This document shows positions 7,401-14,307 of a stretch of 21,152 nucleotides of DNA, piece by piece. Source of the DNA: Candidatus Poseidoniales archaeon (GTDB lineage: Archaea; Thermoplasmatota; Poseidoniia; Poseidoniales; Poseidoniaceae); NCBI GenBank assembly GCA_012270265.1, contig JAAXIR010000163.1, positions 1-21,152 of the forward strand, read 5' to 3'. Position 1 is the stretch's first letter; every line of letters begins with the position of its first letter. Position numbers and translations under genes: made by a program. The notes beneath the pieces are model-generated. The model made no database searches. It was given only the letters and a program-made list of their open reading frames with translations, and had not been told where the DNA came from.

Positions 7401-9255
7401 TAGACATCGTTCGGAGAAAATAGGCTCCGTCCTTTATCGAGCAACGCTAACCGGAGATGGTGTCGAAAGTGATTACAGCCAAACAACGTTCAGTGTTGTA
7501 GTCAGTGATGTATCAACTGTTGCAGGTTCAACCACACTTTCCCTTTCGGATGGTGAGTACCCGGTTGCATTTGTAGGCGTGGAATCCTCAACACTCGTGT
7601 TTACTTCTATCAATGGAGAACTCCACGTTCGATCTTTGAATGACAATCTTTTGCTTCTTACAGACACGCTCGTCGATGACAACTGGGAAGGGGAGCTCGA
7701 TGTTTATCTCAGAGAAGACGGGTTGGTGCATGCTGCTTGGACGAGCCGCCAGCAAAATGAGCAAGGGTACTATATGACCAACATCGCCATGACTTCGTTT
7801 TCTCCTGCAGGGCAAATGCTCCCAATCCACACGCACCTTACACCCCTAAAAATCTCCGAAGGCAAATATTGGGGGCTTGATTTGACCGAAGATGATGGGA
7901 CTATGGTATTGTCTGGGTACCACCGAAATATCTCAACGGGTGGTTCTTGGAGCGATGTCACTTCCATTTTCAGCTTGCATTCTTCCTCACCAGATGAGGG
8001 TGAGAGTTGGAGTGAACCAAAGACGCATCTTGCGAACGTAGAGATTCATCCTGATGATGGTGACAAATTGTCAACTGTCCTTGATGATGAGATTTTGCAC
8101 ATTCTCTTCCAACAGGAACGAGACGATGTTACGGGTATAGAGAGAAGTGGATTGATGTATTCAAGAGGTGATCTTACGTCTGCTTCATGGTCGTACCAGT
8201 CTTCAATTGGTGATGATGCATCCTCTGCACAAATATCGGTCCTCAACATCGATAATGAAAAGACGATCTTTGCATCTTGGATCGAAGGTTCTGGCCAAAA
8301 CGCGGAGATTGTAACGATTGCTACACAAGGCGATTGGGATGAAGACGTACATCGTGTCGAAGCACCTGGCGCAACCATTGTGATATACAATCAACGAAAC
8401 GACATGGTTGAAGTCATTTACGACGAAATCACAGTAAGAGGAAAAGTTGCTCGCTATGGGATTCTGACAATTGACAACGAGCAGACGGTTATTGGTCTTG
8501 GAAACATTGTATCTGAGAACGGAGTTCTCGGGTACAGTATGAACAACAAGGATGGAATTCTCTTCCTTGTTTCTGAAACAGGCCGATTCTCAATGCAGAA
8601 ATTCCTTCTTGATGAAGAACAAGAGGCTGGGGAGTCAAAATCCTTACTTGAGCAATTGTTGGAGCCTCTACCTGGTTCGGACGAAATGAAGGTGAGAATA
8701 TTCCTTGCCCTTGTTTCAGTTCTCTTCGTTCTGTTTGTTCTCGTCGTCATTTCCCTTCGTTCTGGCAGGAAGAAGGATGATGTCGTTGATGCGGCTATCG
8801 TTGAGGAAGACGAAGTTGCCATTCTCGTCCAGGTTGAAGAGGATGAACAAGAGGAGGAGTTGGTTGCTACAGTTCCAATAACCCCTCCTGTTCAGGTCGA
8901 GATGGAAGAACCCACGCTTGCAGATGAACTGGAAGCAAAGAGCATTGCTGGTGAAGGGAATGCGCGCTTGAATCGTCGCATGAAGAGGAAACAAGATCGT
9001 GAGATCGCAGAGATTGTCTCCAAAGGATTGCCTCCGTTACCGCTTCCTACGCCTTTGCCTGATGTACCAGTTGGGGAAGCGTTACCACCTCTGCCTGTAG
9101 CAGAACTTGAACTTGGTGCGCTACCGCCGTTAGCAGATTTGCCTCCACTTCGTCGTCAGGCGGTGTGCCCTTCATGCAGCGCTAATTTCCCGGTGACCGA
9201 TTTGATGCGGGCTCAAGTCACGTGTCCAATCTGTTCAGAAAGATTCAATCTTTGA
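4405..9255 (+). CDS. Giant membrane-anchored subtilisin-family (S8) protease with cytoplasmic zinc ribbon
   Basis: 1616 residues. Order: signal peptide (residues about 1-34, hydrophobic core LFLVLLMLLLP, possible cut after VQA); an I9-like propeptide (about 122-205); S8 catalytic domain (about 225-560) with D238 in MDTGVD, H295 in GHGTHVAG, oxyanion N410 in AIGNDG and S505 in GTSMATP; an Ig-like domain (about 692-800); two CARDB-like adhesion domains (about 805-915 and 929-1032); a beta-rich region (about 1039-1412) that may be a propeller; one membrane helix (about 1431-1452); an acidic then Pro/Leu-rich tail; and a terminal zinc ribbon CPSC...CPIC (C1588, C1591, C1607, C1610). All catalytic residues are present, so it should be an active protease outside the cell, probably digesting environmental protein or processing surface proteins. 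ATG 4414 is an equally possible start. A longer frame opening at 4186 inside the rhomboid gene is rejected because it would bury the signal peptide. Confidence 0.9.
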   Translation: MAIMSGWSRYSNPRQALFLVLLMLLLPMASQVQAIQTLPEVQEPTHAPPILVEGLPPLMCGEELCDRPLRMYDRQGRDAALDYGWWQAYGPDLDWNGMDDRLQRVLDGMDSASPTAIVGQDGRKTVAIVVDYAWHPAEPEIQSLKSTLELHGWIGVENGAWFEVLRSIDSIVVDKVPVSALMDIYHLEGVVVIEMQNVMAPVNDVAAKAALARPSQEYGNTANELGYYGTGVVIAVMDTGVDNEHRSLNDFDDVDDAPDADASTYSDQKWVAGFDATSPNPNPDGSTDPDDGNGHGTHVAGSALGTGDASRVHRGTAPGAALVDIKVLTDGGGTNSQASLAGIQWMITNKDTDWGLNATYQGIQIASMSYGSVGTPLNTGDQGDNGTSAEASLINQATAEGIICVVAIGNDGSNRVPSPGSADGAITVGSVNDKNTILRDDDEHSDFSNWGPRLSDGDDDEWDELKPDITSYGHNIVSATYGTSLPIPGDAGLADDQYDSKSGTSMATPIASGVVALMLEVDSSLTPQEVKDILRNSSEQRGDPYDESLSERWNDKYGFGIIDAACAVNSIEGIPCDNGFVVKESKSDVNVSYPSNGTWLLSDSFTRISGEVNMTEIDYQRVELYIEQHFNDRGPKMLMDWTEANGTMENWFLDVEVQDSWVDYSSNEKFLLLHAKASDDDGNVSNVAYRKFKVSRESILIDTPISRNALSGTVEVKGEVEGVEHERIEYRVDDGEWLFGSSIQTNNNPGDDGQSSWSFNWDTTEVDDGFREFSVRMVNNSGKESQIAQRSYTIDNIDPAPSLRFVGDVEVLNRGMPAEEAYQGSLLELKFDVYNAGDADASDIFVRLVAPGDESEVYPSQGLIPELPKGESVQVTLFWSATVAGLHDVRIELDPNNAQGDPDTSDNVYALNYEILQRPDQPVLRYLPGFVTTLPVVPLVDEEYKIDIRIDNLGKSEAFSLDIALEYWIPEAGWQLIDEERVGFVPGATSESGYTMVDFRHRSEKIGSVLYRATLTGDGVESDYSQTTFSVVVSDVSTVAGSTTLSLSDGEYPVAFVGVESSTLVFTSINGELHVRSLNDNLLLLTDTLVDDNWEGELDVYLREDGLVHAAWTSRQQNEQGYYMTNIAMTSFSPAGQMLPIHTHLTPLKISEGKYWGLDLTEDDGTMVLSGYHRNISTGGSWSDVTSIFSLHSSSPDEGESWSEPKTHLANVEIHPDDGDKLSTVLDDEILHILFQQERDDVTGIERSGLMYSRGDLTSASWSYQSSIGDDASSAQISVLNIDNEKTIFASWIEGSGQNAEIVTIATQGDWDEDVHRVEAPGATIVIYNQRNDMVEVIYDEITVRGKVARYGILTIDNEQTVIGLGNIVSENGVLGYSMNNKDGILFLVSETGRFSMQKFLLDEEQEAGESKSLLEQLLEPLPGSDEMKVRIFLALVSVLFVLFVLVVISLRSGRKKDDVVDAAIVEEDEVAILVQVEEDEQEEELVATVPITPPVQVEMEEPTLADELEAKSIAGEGNARLNRRMKRKQDREIAEIVSKGLPPLPLPTPLPDVPVGEALPPLPVAELELGALPPLADLPPLRRQAVCPSCSANFPVTDLMRAQVTCPICSERFNL

Positions 9256-9264
9256 AGTGATACA

Positions 9265-11082
9265 ATGTGTGGAATCTTTGGCTACATCGGTCACCGTAAT
9301 GCTTCATCCTTGCTCGTCAAAGGATTGTTACGTCTCGAATATCGAGGCTATGACTCGAGTGGTGTGGTTGTCAAGAATGGGCAACTGCAATCCTACAAGG
9401 ACATTGGGAAAATTTCTGAGATGGCTACATCGTTACCTGAGTTCAAAGGCTCGATGGGCATTGCTCACACACGCTGGGCAACGCACGGCGGAGTTACGAA
9501 AGAGAACGCCCATCCTCATCTCAGCAATGATGGGAAGGTTGCAATCGTACACAATGGTATTCTACAGAATTCCGATGCTCTTCGTAAGCGTCTCAAGCGG
9601 GCGGGCGTTCAACTCAACTCAGAAACCGATTCTGAAGTGTTTTGTCACTACATTGCGATGGCTCTAGAAGAAGGTAAAGCGCCGCTTGAAGCACTTCAGA
9701 GTGTTCTCTCAATGACCAGAGGGACGTGGGGAGTTTGCGTCCTGTTTCAGGAATACGACTATGTTCTCTGCGCTCGAAATGGATCGCCTCTCATCATTGG
9801 CCGAGGAAAAGACGAGATGTTCATTTCAAGTGATCCTCATGCAATTCGAGAGCATACCGATCAACTGGTTGCACTTGAAGATGGACAAATTGCGAAGCTT
9901 GATGCGCACAATTTCCAAGTCATGCAAACGGATGGCAAAGAGGTTGTATCTCATCTTCTCCAGTTGGAAGAAGAGTGGGGTGAAAGCGAATTAGGAGAGT
10001 ATCCTCACTTTATGCTCAAGGAAATTCATGAACAATCGCAATCTTTGCAGCATTGTATATCCGGTCGATTACGTCATGCTGAGGGGACATCGGTGCTGGG
10101 TGGTCTGCAAGTACAACCTCAGGAACTTGCACAACTCCCTCACGTCCGTTTGATTGGATGTGGTACGGCTTTGCATGCTGCTCAAATTGGGCAGATTCTG
10201 ATTGAACAGTGGGCAAGAATCCCTGCAGTTTCTCATGTTGCAAGCGAATTCAATGCCAACGACCCAGTCATCAATCCAAAAGCGCTCCATTTGGCGATAT
10301 CTCAATCAGGAGAAACAGCCGACACGCTCTCAGCGGTCAAGGAAATCCAACGAAAGGGAGCGGATGTTTATGGCGTTGTGAACGTTGTTGGTTCGAGCAT
10401 TGCAAGGCAATGTGGTAAGGGCGTCTACATCCACTCTGGGCCAGAGCAATCCGTTGCTTCAACAAAGGCATTCACGAACATGGTCGGAGCCCTTGCCTTG
10501 TTCGCTCTACAACTAGGTCGAAGCCGTCATCTTTCTAAGACCAAGGGAAAATCAATCATTCGAGAAATGCGTACTCTCCCTGAAAAGATACGAGCGTACC
10601 TCGAGCAGCCTGGGCCAATCGAACAAGCTGTTGAGTTGGTTACGAAGGCGAAGAGTGTTCTGTTTCTAGGAAGAGGCATTTCTTCGCCAGTTGCTTCTGA
10701 AGGGGCTCTTAAGCTGATGGAGATTGCTTACATTCCGTGCCTCGCCTATCCTGCTGGTGAAATGAAGCATGGACCAATCGCATTGATTGAGCAGGATTCA
10801 CCCGTAGTCGTCATCGCTCCAAACGATGGGGTTCAGGAGAGAACTCTGAACGCAATCCATGAATGCAAAGCACGCGGCGCAAAAATCATCTTGATTCATG
10901 AGGAAGGCGATCCTATCTCTGAAACTGCGGATGTGAGTATCCCAATTCCATCAACGATGCCTATGTTGACACCATTGTTGAGTGTTCTACCGACGCAACT
11001 GATTGCTTATCACGCAGCTCTTGCTCTCGATAATGACGTGGACCGTCCTCGCAACCTTGCGAAATCTGTGACGGTTGAATGA
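9265..11082 (+). CDS. glmS: Glucosamine-6-phosphate synthase (glutamine:fructose-6-phosphate aminotransferase, isomerizing)
   Basis: 605 residues, the usual length. It begins MCGIFGYIG, so removal of Met exposes the nucleophilic cysteine of the class II glutaminase domain. EYRGYDSSGV, HTRWATHGG and HNGI follow in the expected order. Two SIS sugar-isomerase domains come next (LIGCGTALHAA and SQSGETADT in the first; FLGRGISSPVASEGALK and EMKHGPIALI in the second). The protein ends DVDRPRNLAKSVTVE, the classic C-terminal tail that closes the active site. It makes glucosamine-6-phosphate from fructose-6-phosphate and glutamine, the entry to UDP-GlcNAc for glycoprotein and envelope glycans. The ATG lies 9 bases after the subtilase stop; GTGAT just upstream could pair with 16S rRNA. 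Its stop directly abuts the stop of the convergent ATPase gene. No glmS ribozyme is expected or seen in this short gap. Confidence 0.97.
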   Translation: MCGIFGYIGHRNASSLLVKGLLRLEYRGYDSSGVVVKNGQLQSYKDIGKISEMATSLPEFKGSMGIAHTRWATHGGVTKENAHPHLSNDGKVAIVHNGILQNSDALRKRLKRAGVQLNSETDSEVFCHYIAMALEEGKAPLEALQSVLSMTRGTWGVCVLFQEYDYVLCARNGSPLIIGRGKDEMFISSDPHAIREHTDQLVALEDGQIAKLDAHNFQVMQTDGKEVVSHLLQLEEEWGESELGEYPHFMLKEIHEQSQSLQHCISGRLRHAEGTSVLGGLQVQPQELAQLPHVRLIGCGTALHAAQIGQILIEQWARIPAVSHVASEFNANDPVINPKALHLAISQSGETADTLSAVKEIQRKGADVYGVVNVVGSSIARQCGKGVYIHSGPEQSVASTKAFTNMVGALALFALQLGRSRHLSKTKGKSIIREMRTLPEKIRAYLEQPGPIEQAVELVTKAKSVLFLGRGISSPVASEGALKLMEIAYIPCLAYPAGEMKHGPIALIEQDSPVVVIAPNDGVQERTLNAIHECKARGAKIILIHEEGDPISETADVSIPIPSTMPMLTPLLSVLPTQLIAYHAALALDNDVDRPRNLAKSVTVE

Positions 11083-11802
11083 TCAAAGAACTGTGAAGCG
11101 TTGTTCTTCTTGCTTCCAGTTGAATGGTTTGTAACCCAATGCATGCCGTGTGTGACGCATCTTGATGATGCCGAGTTTCCGTTGAACATCGTCTTCCTTT
11201 CGGTCCATTACGAGATGAATCACTCCGTCTGAAAGATAGTCTTCTACGCCATATTCTCCAAATTGTTTGTGATTTTCTCCCGTCATTTCACAGATGAAGA
11301 ACGAGGTCAGTTCAAGACGGCGAACAGCTTCAAAGAGTCTGAAAATTTCATCTCGAGGGTTTTCCATCTTGGTGAGCGTAAAGAACGCACCTATCGAGTC
11401 GAAAACAAGCAGTTCAAAACCAATCGACTTTCTGTAATTTGTGAGTTGCTTGATCAATTGACCCATCCAATCAACACGGTTGCTCATGCCTTGCTCGTCA
11501 AGTTGGACACGGAGGTCAGAAAGATCAATGATAGCAATTCGATTGCGAACACGAGGGTCGTCCACGTTCATACCCATGTTGGACATGTGCGCTCGCAAGG
11601 AATCTTTTCCTTGTTCGAGCGTGACGTAAATCCCACTCGTTTCGCCATACAATACGGCGTTGTAGAGCATTGAGAAGGTGACACTCGATTTCATGGCACC
11701 AGATGCACCTGCAACGATGCAGATGTGTCCCTTCGGAATTCCACCTTGCATGTTCTCATCGAGTCCTTCAACGTGTGTGGGAATTCGTTCCATGATGTCC
11801 AT
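11083..11802 (-). CDS. KaiC/Rad55-like RecA-superfamily ATPase, single domain
   Basis: 239 residues, one RecA-type domain. Visible motifs: THVEGLDENMQGGIPKG, the usual KaiC-family opening; a P-loop GASGAMKSS (K38) in which the sixth position of GxxxxGKS is Met37 rather than Gly; the family glutamate in YVTLEQG (E63); Walker B LLVFDS (D135); then YLSDGVIHL and KMRHTRH, matching the KaiC-family distal motifs. Such single-domain proteins are common in archaea. Roles range from signalling partners to recombination or motility accessory ATPases, and nothing here fixes which. ATG 11802 is preferred because GAGG lies about 7 bases upstream; the MERIP start 9 bases in is the alternative. It is divergent from the maf-like gene across 97 bases with no clear TATA box, and converges on glmS with zero spacing. 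Confidence 0.82.
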   Translation of the reverse strand: MDIMERIPTHVEGLDENMQGGIPKGHICIVAGASGAMKSSVTFSMLYNAVLYGETSGIYVTLEQGKDSLRAHMSNMGMNVDDPRVRNRIAIIDLSDLRVQLDEQGMSNRVDWMGQLIKQLTNYRKSIGFELLVFDSIGAFFTLTKMENPRDEIFRLFEAVRRLELTSFFICEMTGENHKQFGEYGVEDYLSDGVIHLVMDRKEDDVQRKLGIIKMRHTRHALGYKPFNWKQEEQRFTVL

Positions 11803-11899
11803 ACTGTCGCCTCAACACGAAGGAATACGATTCAACACTTGAAATTCACCCCCGATTTGTTTGCAAAATCTGATGTGGTTGATGTGACGTGTTTCGGTT

Positions 11900-12484
11900 A
11901 TGCGCATCCTCTTGGCTTCTGCATCTGAACGTCGAGGCACCATTTTGCGGCAGCGCTTTGCAGACGTCGAACAAGTCGCACTCAAGGGGGTGGATGAATC
12001 AGTCCCGCGACAGATTCTCTCCAATCAAGTGAAGGAAGTTGCCTCTCGGAAAGCAGAGGCTGTCGAATTCAACGATGAGTTCGATGTTGTCGTCGTTTCA
12101 GATACGCTCGTCGAGGATCCTGATGACGAACAAGCTGCACTTGGAAAACCAGCCTCGAGGGAACAGGCTGTTGCTATGCTCCTCCGGTTGCGTGGCCGCC
12201 GTCATCGTGTATGGTCCGCAACGATGGTGCATGCTATGGGCAACTGGCATTCAAGCGTCGAATTTGCTGTTGTTGAAATCGAGGATTTCTCCGATGATGC
12301 TTTGGTCGAACTCATCGAATCAGACTCCTGGGTTGGTAAAGCCGGTGGCTATGACTTGGCTGGTATGATGGGGAAGTACGCTCAATTGATTGAAGGTACA
12401 GAACCTACAGTGCTAGGTTTTACTCAGTCTTCTCTCGATTTGCTGGACGACGTTCAATCTCTGCTTTCCATGAGTCGATCGTAA
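11900..12484 (+). CDS. maf: Maf-like nucleotide pyrophosphatase
   Basis: 194 residues, standard Maf length. It opens LLASASERRGTIL, the family signature with Glu10 in place of the usual Pro of SxSPRR. VVVSDTLV supplies the conserved acidic residue (D68), LGKP the mid-protein loop (K83), and SWVGKAGGYDLAG the KAGxY motif (K147). Maf proteins hydrolyse non-canonical or excess nucleoside triphosphates to monophosphate and pyrophosphate (house-cleaning); bacterial members have been linked to cell division arrest. No Shine-Dalgarno sequence is evident before the ATG. The last 31 bases overlap the end of the convergent membrane-protein gene. Substrate specificity cannot be told from sequence. Confidence 0.88.
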   Translation: MRILLASASERRGTILRQRFADVEQVALKGVDESVPRQILSNQVKEVASRKAEAVEFNDEFDVVVVSDTLVEDPDDEQAALGKPASREQAVAMLLRLRGRRHRVWSATMVHAMGNWHSSVEFAVVEIEDFSDDALVELIESDSWVGKAGGYDLAGMMGKYAQLIEGTEPTVLGFTQSSLDLLDDVQSLLSMSRS

Positions 12485-13740
12485 AACATCGGCATCCGGT
12501 GCCAGTTGTCCGATGGGAAAACAGTGTGTCGAATGAACAGAATTCCGAGCAAGAAGGATGCAATACTTTGTGTTCCAATCCAAATGTACACTGGTAAGTA
12601 TTCCCCATCCAAAAGGACTGCTCCGTCGTAGAGTGACCATGTCATGAGAACCCCACACGCAAGGAACATCAATACCAGATGCCAATGCGTTATCCGTGTC
12701 GATGGAGAATAATGCAAGTGATCCTCGTGAAGGAAAATAGCGAACCCGCACACCACGAAGAAACATGAATAGGCAATCAACAACCAATGTGAGGGCTGAA
12801 TGTTTGCTATGCCTTCATGGCCAGTCCAAATAGGTGCAATTGAAACGAGTGAGAGCAGAGGTAACAAGAAATACCCAATGAACACAAATCGAGAATGTGG
12901 TTTTGCAAATTTGCCGATAGAGAACCGTAAAACCTTCAGCGGATTCATCATGAAAAATACGTTCAAGAGAAGTACTGCAAAGCCGATATCAATAACATCC
13001 TCTGATATCGAACCCCTAGCCCGTAGAAAACTCACTACGACGTAGCCAATTCCTAGGAGAATGAGGATGAGGAATCGAACGGGCAGCGTTTTTGGATTTG
13101 TTGTATTCCACCCCAGCCTCCGGTTAAAATGGGAGAGCATGACTGTCGACATCATCATCATGCAGAATATCCCTACAATGAACGCAATACCGACTTGAAT
13201 CATGCCGTCGATTCCACGCATAAACCATGAAGCAGCGATGAACAACGAGCAGAATACAAGAACCAATCCAGGTGAGTATGAGAAAATCCCAACCTCTCCA
13301 GAGTTGCTTTTTTGTTTGACAATATCGATCGATGATGGCGTAAGCGTGAGTAAAGCAAGGCACATCAAAACAATGCCAATTCCTGAGAATTCAATGAATA
13401 CATCCCAATTGCCGATGTAGATGCCAAGGTGAATGAACAATTGCCCAAGAGCGTTGAGTTGCAAAAAGTGACGCATTGTCGTCCGTTCAAAGGATGGGAC
13501 ATTGTACACAAGCGGCAACGTATCAAACGCAATACCTGCAAGGATAGCCATGACAGGCCCTAATGCGAAAAGCGTAATGAGAACAAAGTTCATGGCTTCA
13601 AGACGATCTGTGTTCTCGAACAATTCGTAAGGAGAAAAAAATGTTAACCACGCCAAAAGGAAGGTCAAGGCGATGAAGAACAGCATCGATGATGTAAACA
13701 GTTCAAGATATGAACCTGCGAATTGCTGACGCTTGTCCAT
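12454..13740 (-). CDS. Polytopic (about 12-helix) membrane protein of unknown function
   Basis: 428 residues with about 12 hydrophobic helices spread over the full length and short loops. Histidines cluster in or near helices: RHFLQLNALGQLFIH around residues 89-103, then a stretch with HEDHLHYS followed by THWHLVLMF close to the C-terminus. The HWH at the head of a helix recalls the paired heme ligands of heme-copper oxidase subunit I, but no HPEV motif or other copper-site signature is present, so I do not assign that function. A strong Shine-Dalgarno (GAGGTGA) sits 4 bases before ATG 13740 and overlaps the stop of the SepF-like gene 9 bases upstream, so it is the last gene of that run. Its end overlaps the maf-like gene on the other strand by 31 bases. 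Alternatives: a heme or metal membrane protein, or an envelope lipid/glycan transporter. Confidence 0.75.
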   Translation of the reverse strand: MDKRQQFAGSYLELFTSSMLFFIALTFLLAWLTFFSPYELFENTDRLEAMNFVLITLFALGPVMAILAGIAFDTLPLVYNVPSFERTTMRHFLQLNALGQLFIHLGIYIGNWDVFIEFSGIGIVLMCLALLTLTPSSIDIVKQKSNSGEVGIFSYSPGLVLVFCSLFIAASWFMRGIDGMIQVGIAFIVGIFCMMMMSTVMLSHFNRRLGWNTTNPKTLPVRFLILILLGIGYVVVSFLRARGSISEDVIDIGFAVLLLNVFFMMNPLKVLRFSIGKFAKPHSRFVFIGYFLLPLLSLVSIAPIWTGHEGIANIQPSHWLLIAYSCFFVVCGFAIFLHEDHLHYSPSTRITHWHLVLMFLACGVLMTWSLYDGAVLLDGEYLPVYIWIGTQSIASFLLGILFIRHTVFPSDNWHRMPMFYDRLMESRD

Positions 13741-13744
13741 TGCT

Positions 13745-13751
13745 TCACCTC
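13745..13751 (-). promoter_or_regulatory. Strong Shine-Dalgarno site overlapping the sepF stop codon
   Basis: GAGGTGA on the minus strand, 4 bases before the ATG of the 12-helix membrane protein, sharing bases with the TGA of the upstream SepF-like gene. It is the best ribosome-binding site in the window and supports polycistronic translation of the two genes. Confidence 0.65.
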
Positions 13752-14307
13752 AAGATACGCGTAGCAGACGTGTAAGCCCAAGCTCGTGCTTTTCAATATC
13801 AACAACGACATCCGCCCCTGGTATCATCAGCAACTTATCCTCCGAATCTAGAGCAAAGACGCCGACACCAACTTGCTCACACATAACTCGTAATTCTCGT
13901 CGACAAGCCTGTTGGTGCGATTCCATATGGACCAATGTCCTTAGATCAACAATCACGGTATCCCCTTGGAGCACTCGTTGCGCAATGTCTCGCGTGTGGA
14001 TGCGATGCTTCTCATCCGGCTTAACGTAACGCAGTGCTCGAGTTGGTCGAGTCAAAACCCGTGTTCCATGGTGTGAGAGATCATGGAACGGTTCACCGTC
14101 TGGCGTCACTGGCCCATTCCATTCGAAGGAGATGTTTCTGTCGATTTGAGATGGAGGTGTCTCTTCGACAATTTGCGTTTCTACTGCGACAGGCTCGTTC
14201 GATAATTGTCTATTTTGCGTAGTAGAAGGAACATCTGCAATTCGAGCTGCACCACCTGCATCTGGGTCCGGGAGTCCAAAGAACTGCCAAAGATTACCCA
14301 TCGCCAT
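13750..14307 (-). CDS. sepF: SepF-like cell division protein (archaeal FtsZ-anchor family)
   Basis: 185 residues from ATG 14307. The N-terminus MAMGNLWQFFGL is a short amphipathic, aromatic segment like the membrane-targeting helix of SepF. A disordered Pro/Glu-rich linker (about 13-90) follows. The C-terminal domain (about 91-178) reads RYVKP, then GDTVIVDLRTL, then an alpha helix with RRELRVMCEQVG, then VGVFALDSEDKLLMIPGADV. This matches the beta-alpha-beta SepF core, which dimerises and binds the FtsZ C-terminal peptide. In archaea SepF anchors FtsZ to the membrane (family knowledge). The ATG shares one base with the TGA of the upstream giant surface-protein gene (TGATG), implying coupled translation. 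ATG 14301 (MGNLWQFF) is an alternative start that would put the amphipathic helix at the extreme end. No ftsZ is in the window. It could be a CdpB-type SepF paralogue rather than the main SepF. Confidence 0.75.
   Translation of the reverse strand: MAMGNLWQFFGLPDPDAGGAARIADVPSTTQNRQLSNEPVAVETQIVEETPPSQIDRNISFEWNGPVTPDGEPFHDLSHHGTRVLTRPTRALRYVKPDEKHRIHTRDIAQRVLQGDTVIVDLRTLVHMESHQQACRRELRVMCEQVGVGVFALDSEDKLLMIPGADVVVDIEKHELGLTRLLRVS

Noticed and set aside
11803..11899. Possible regulatory RNA or small gene between the divergent ATPase and maf-like genes
   Set aside because: 97 bases with no hairpin, no credible frame and no clear TATA box on either strand; treated as a plain divergent promoter region.
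12454..13740. Heme-copper oxidase subunit I
   Set aside because: Only the HWH pair is reminiscent; the copper-site HPEV and paired HH motifs are missing.
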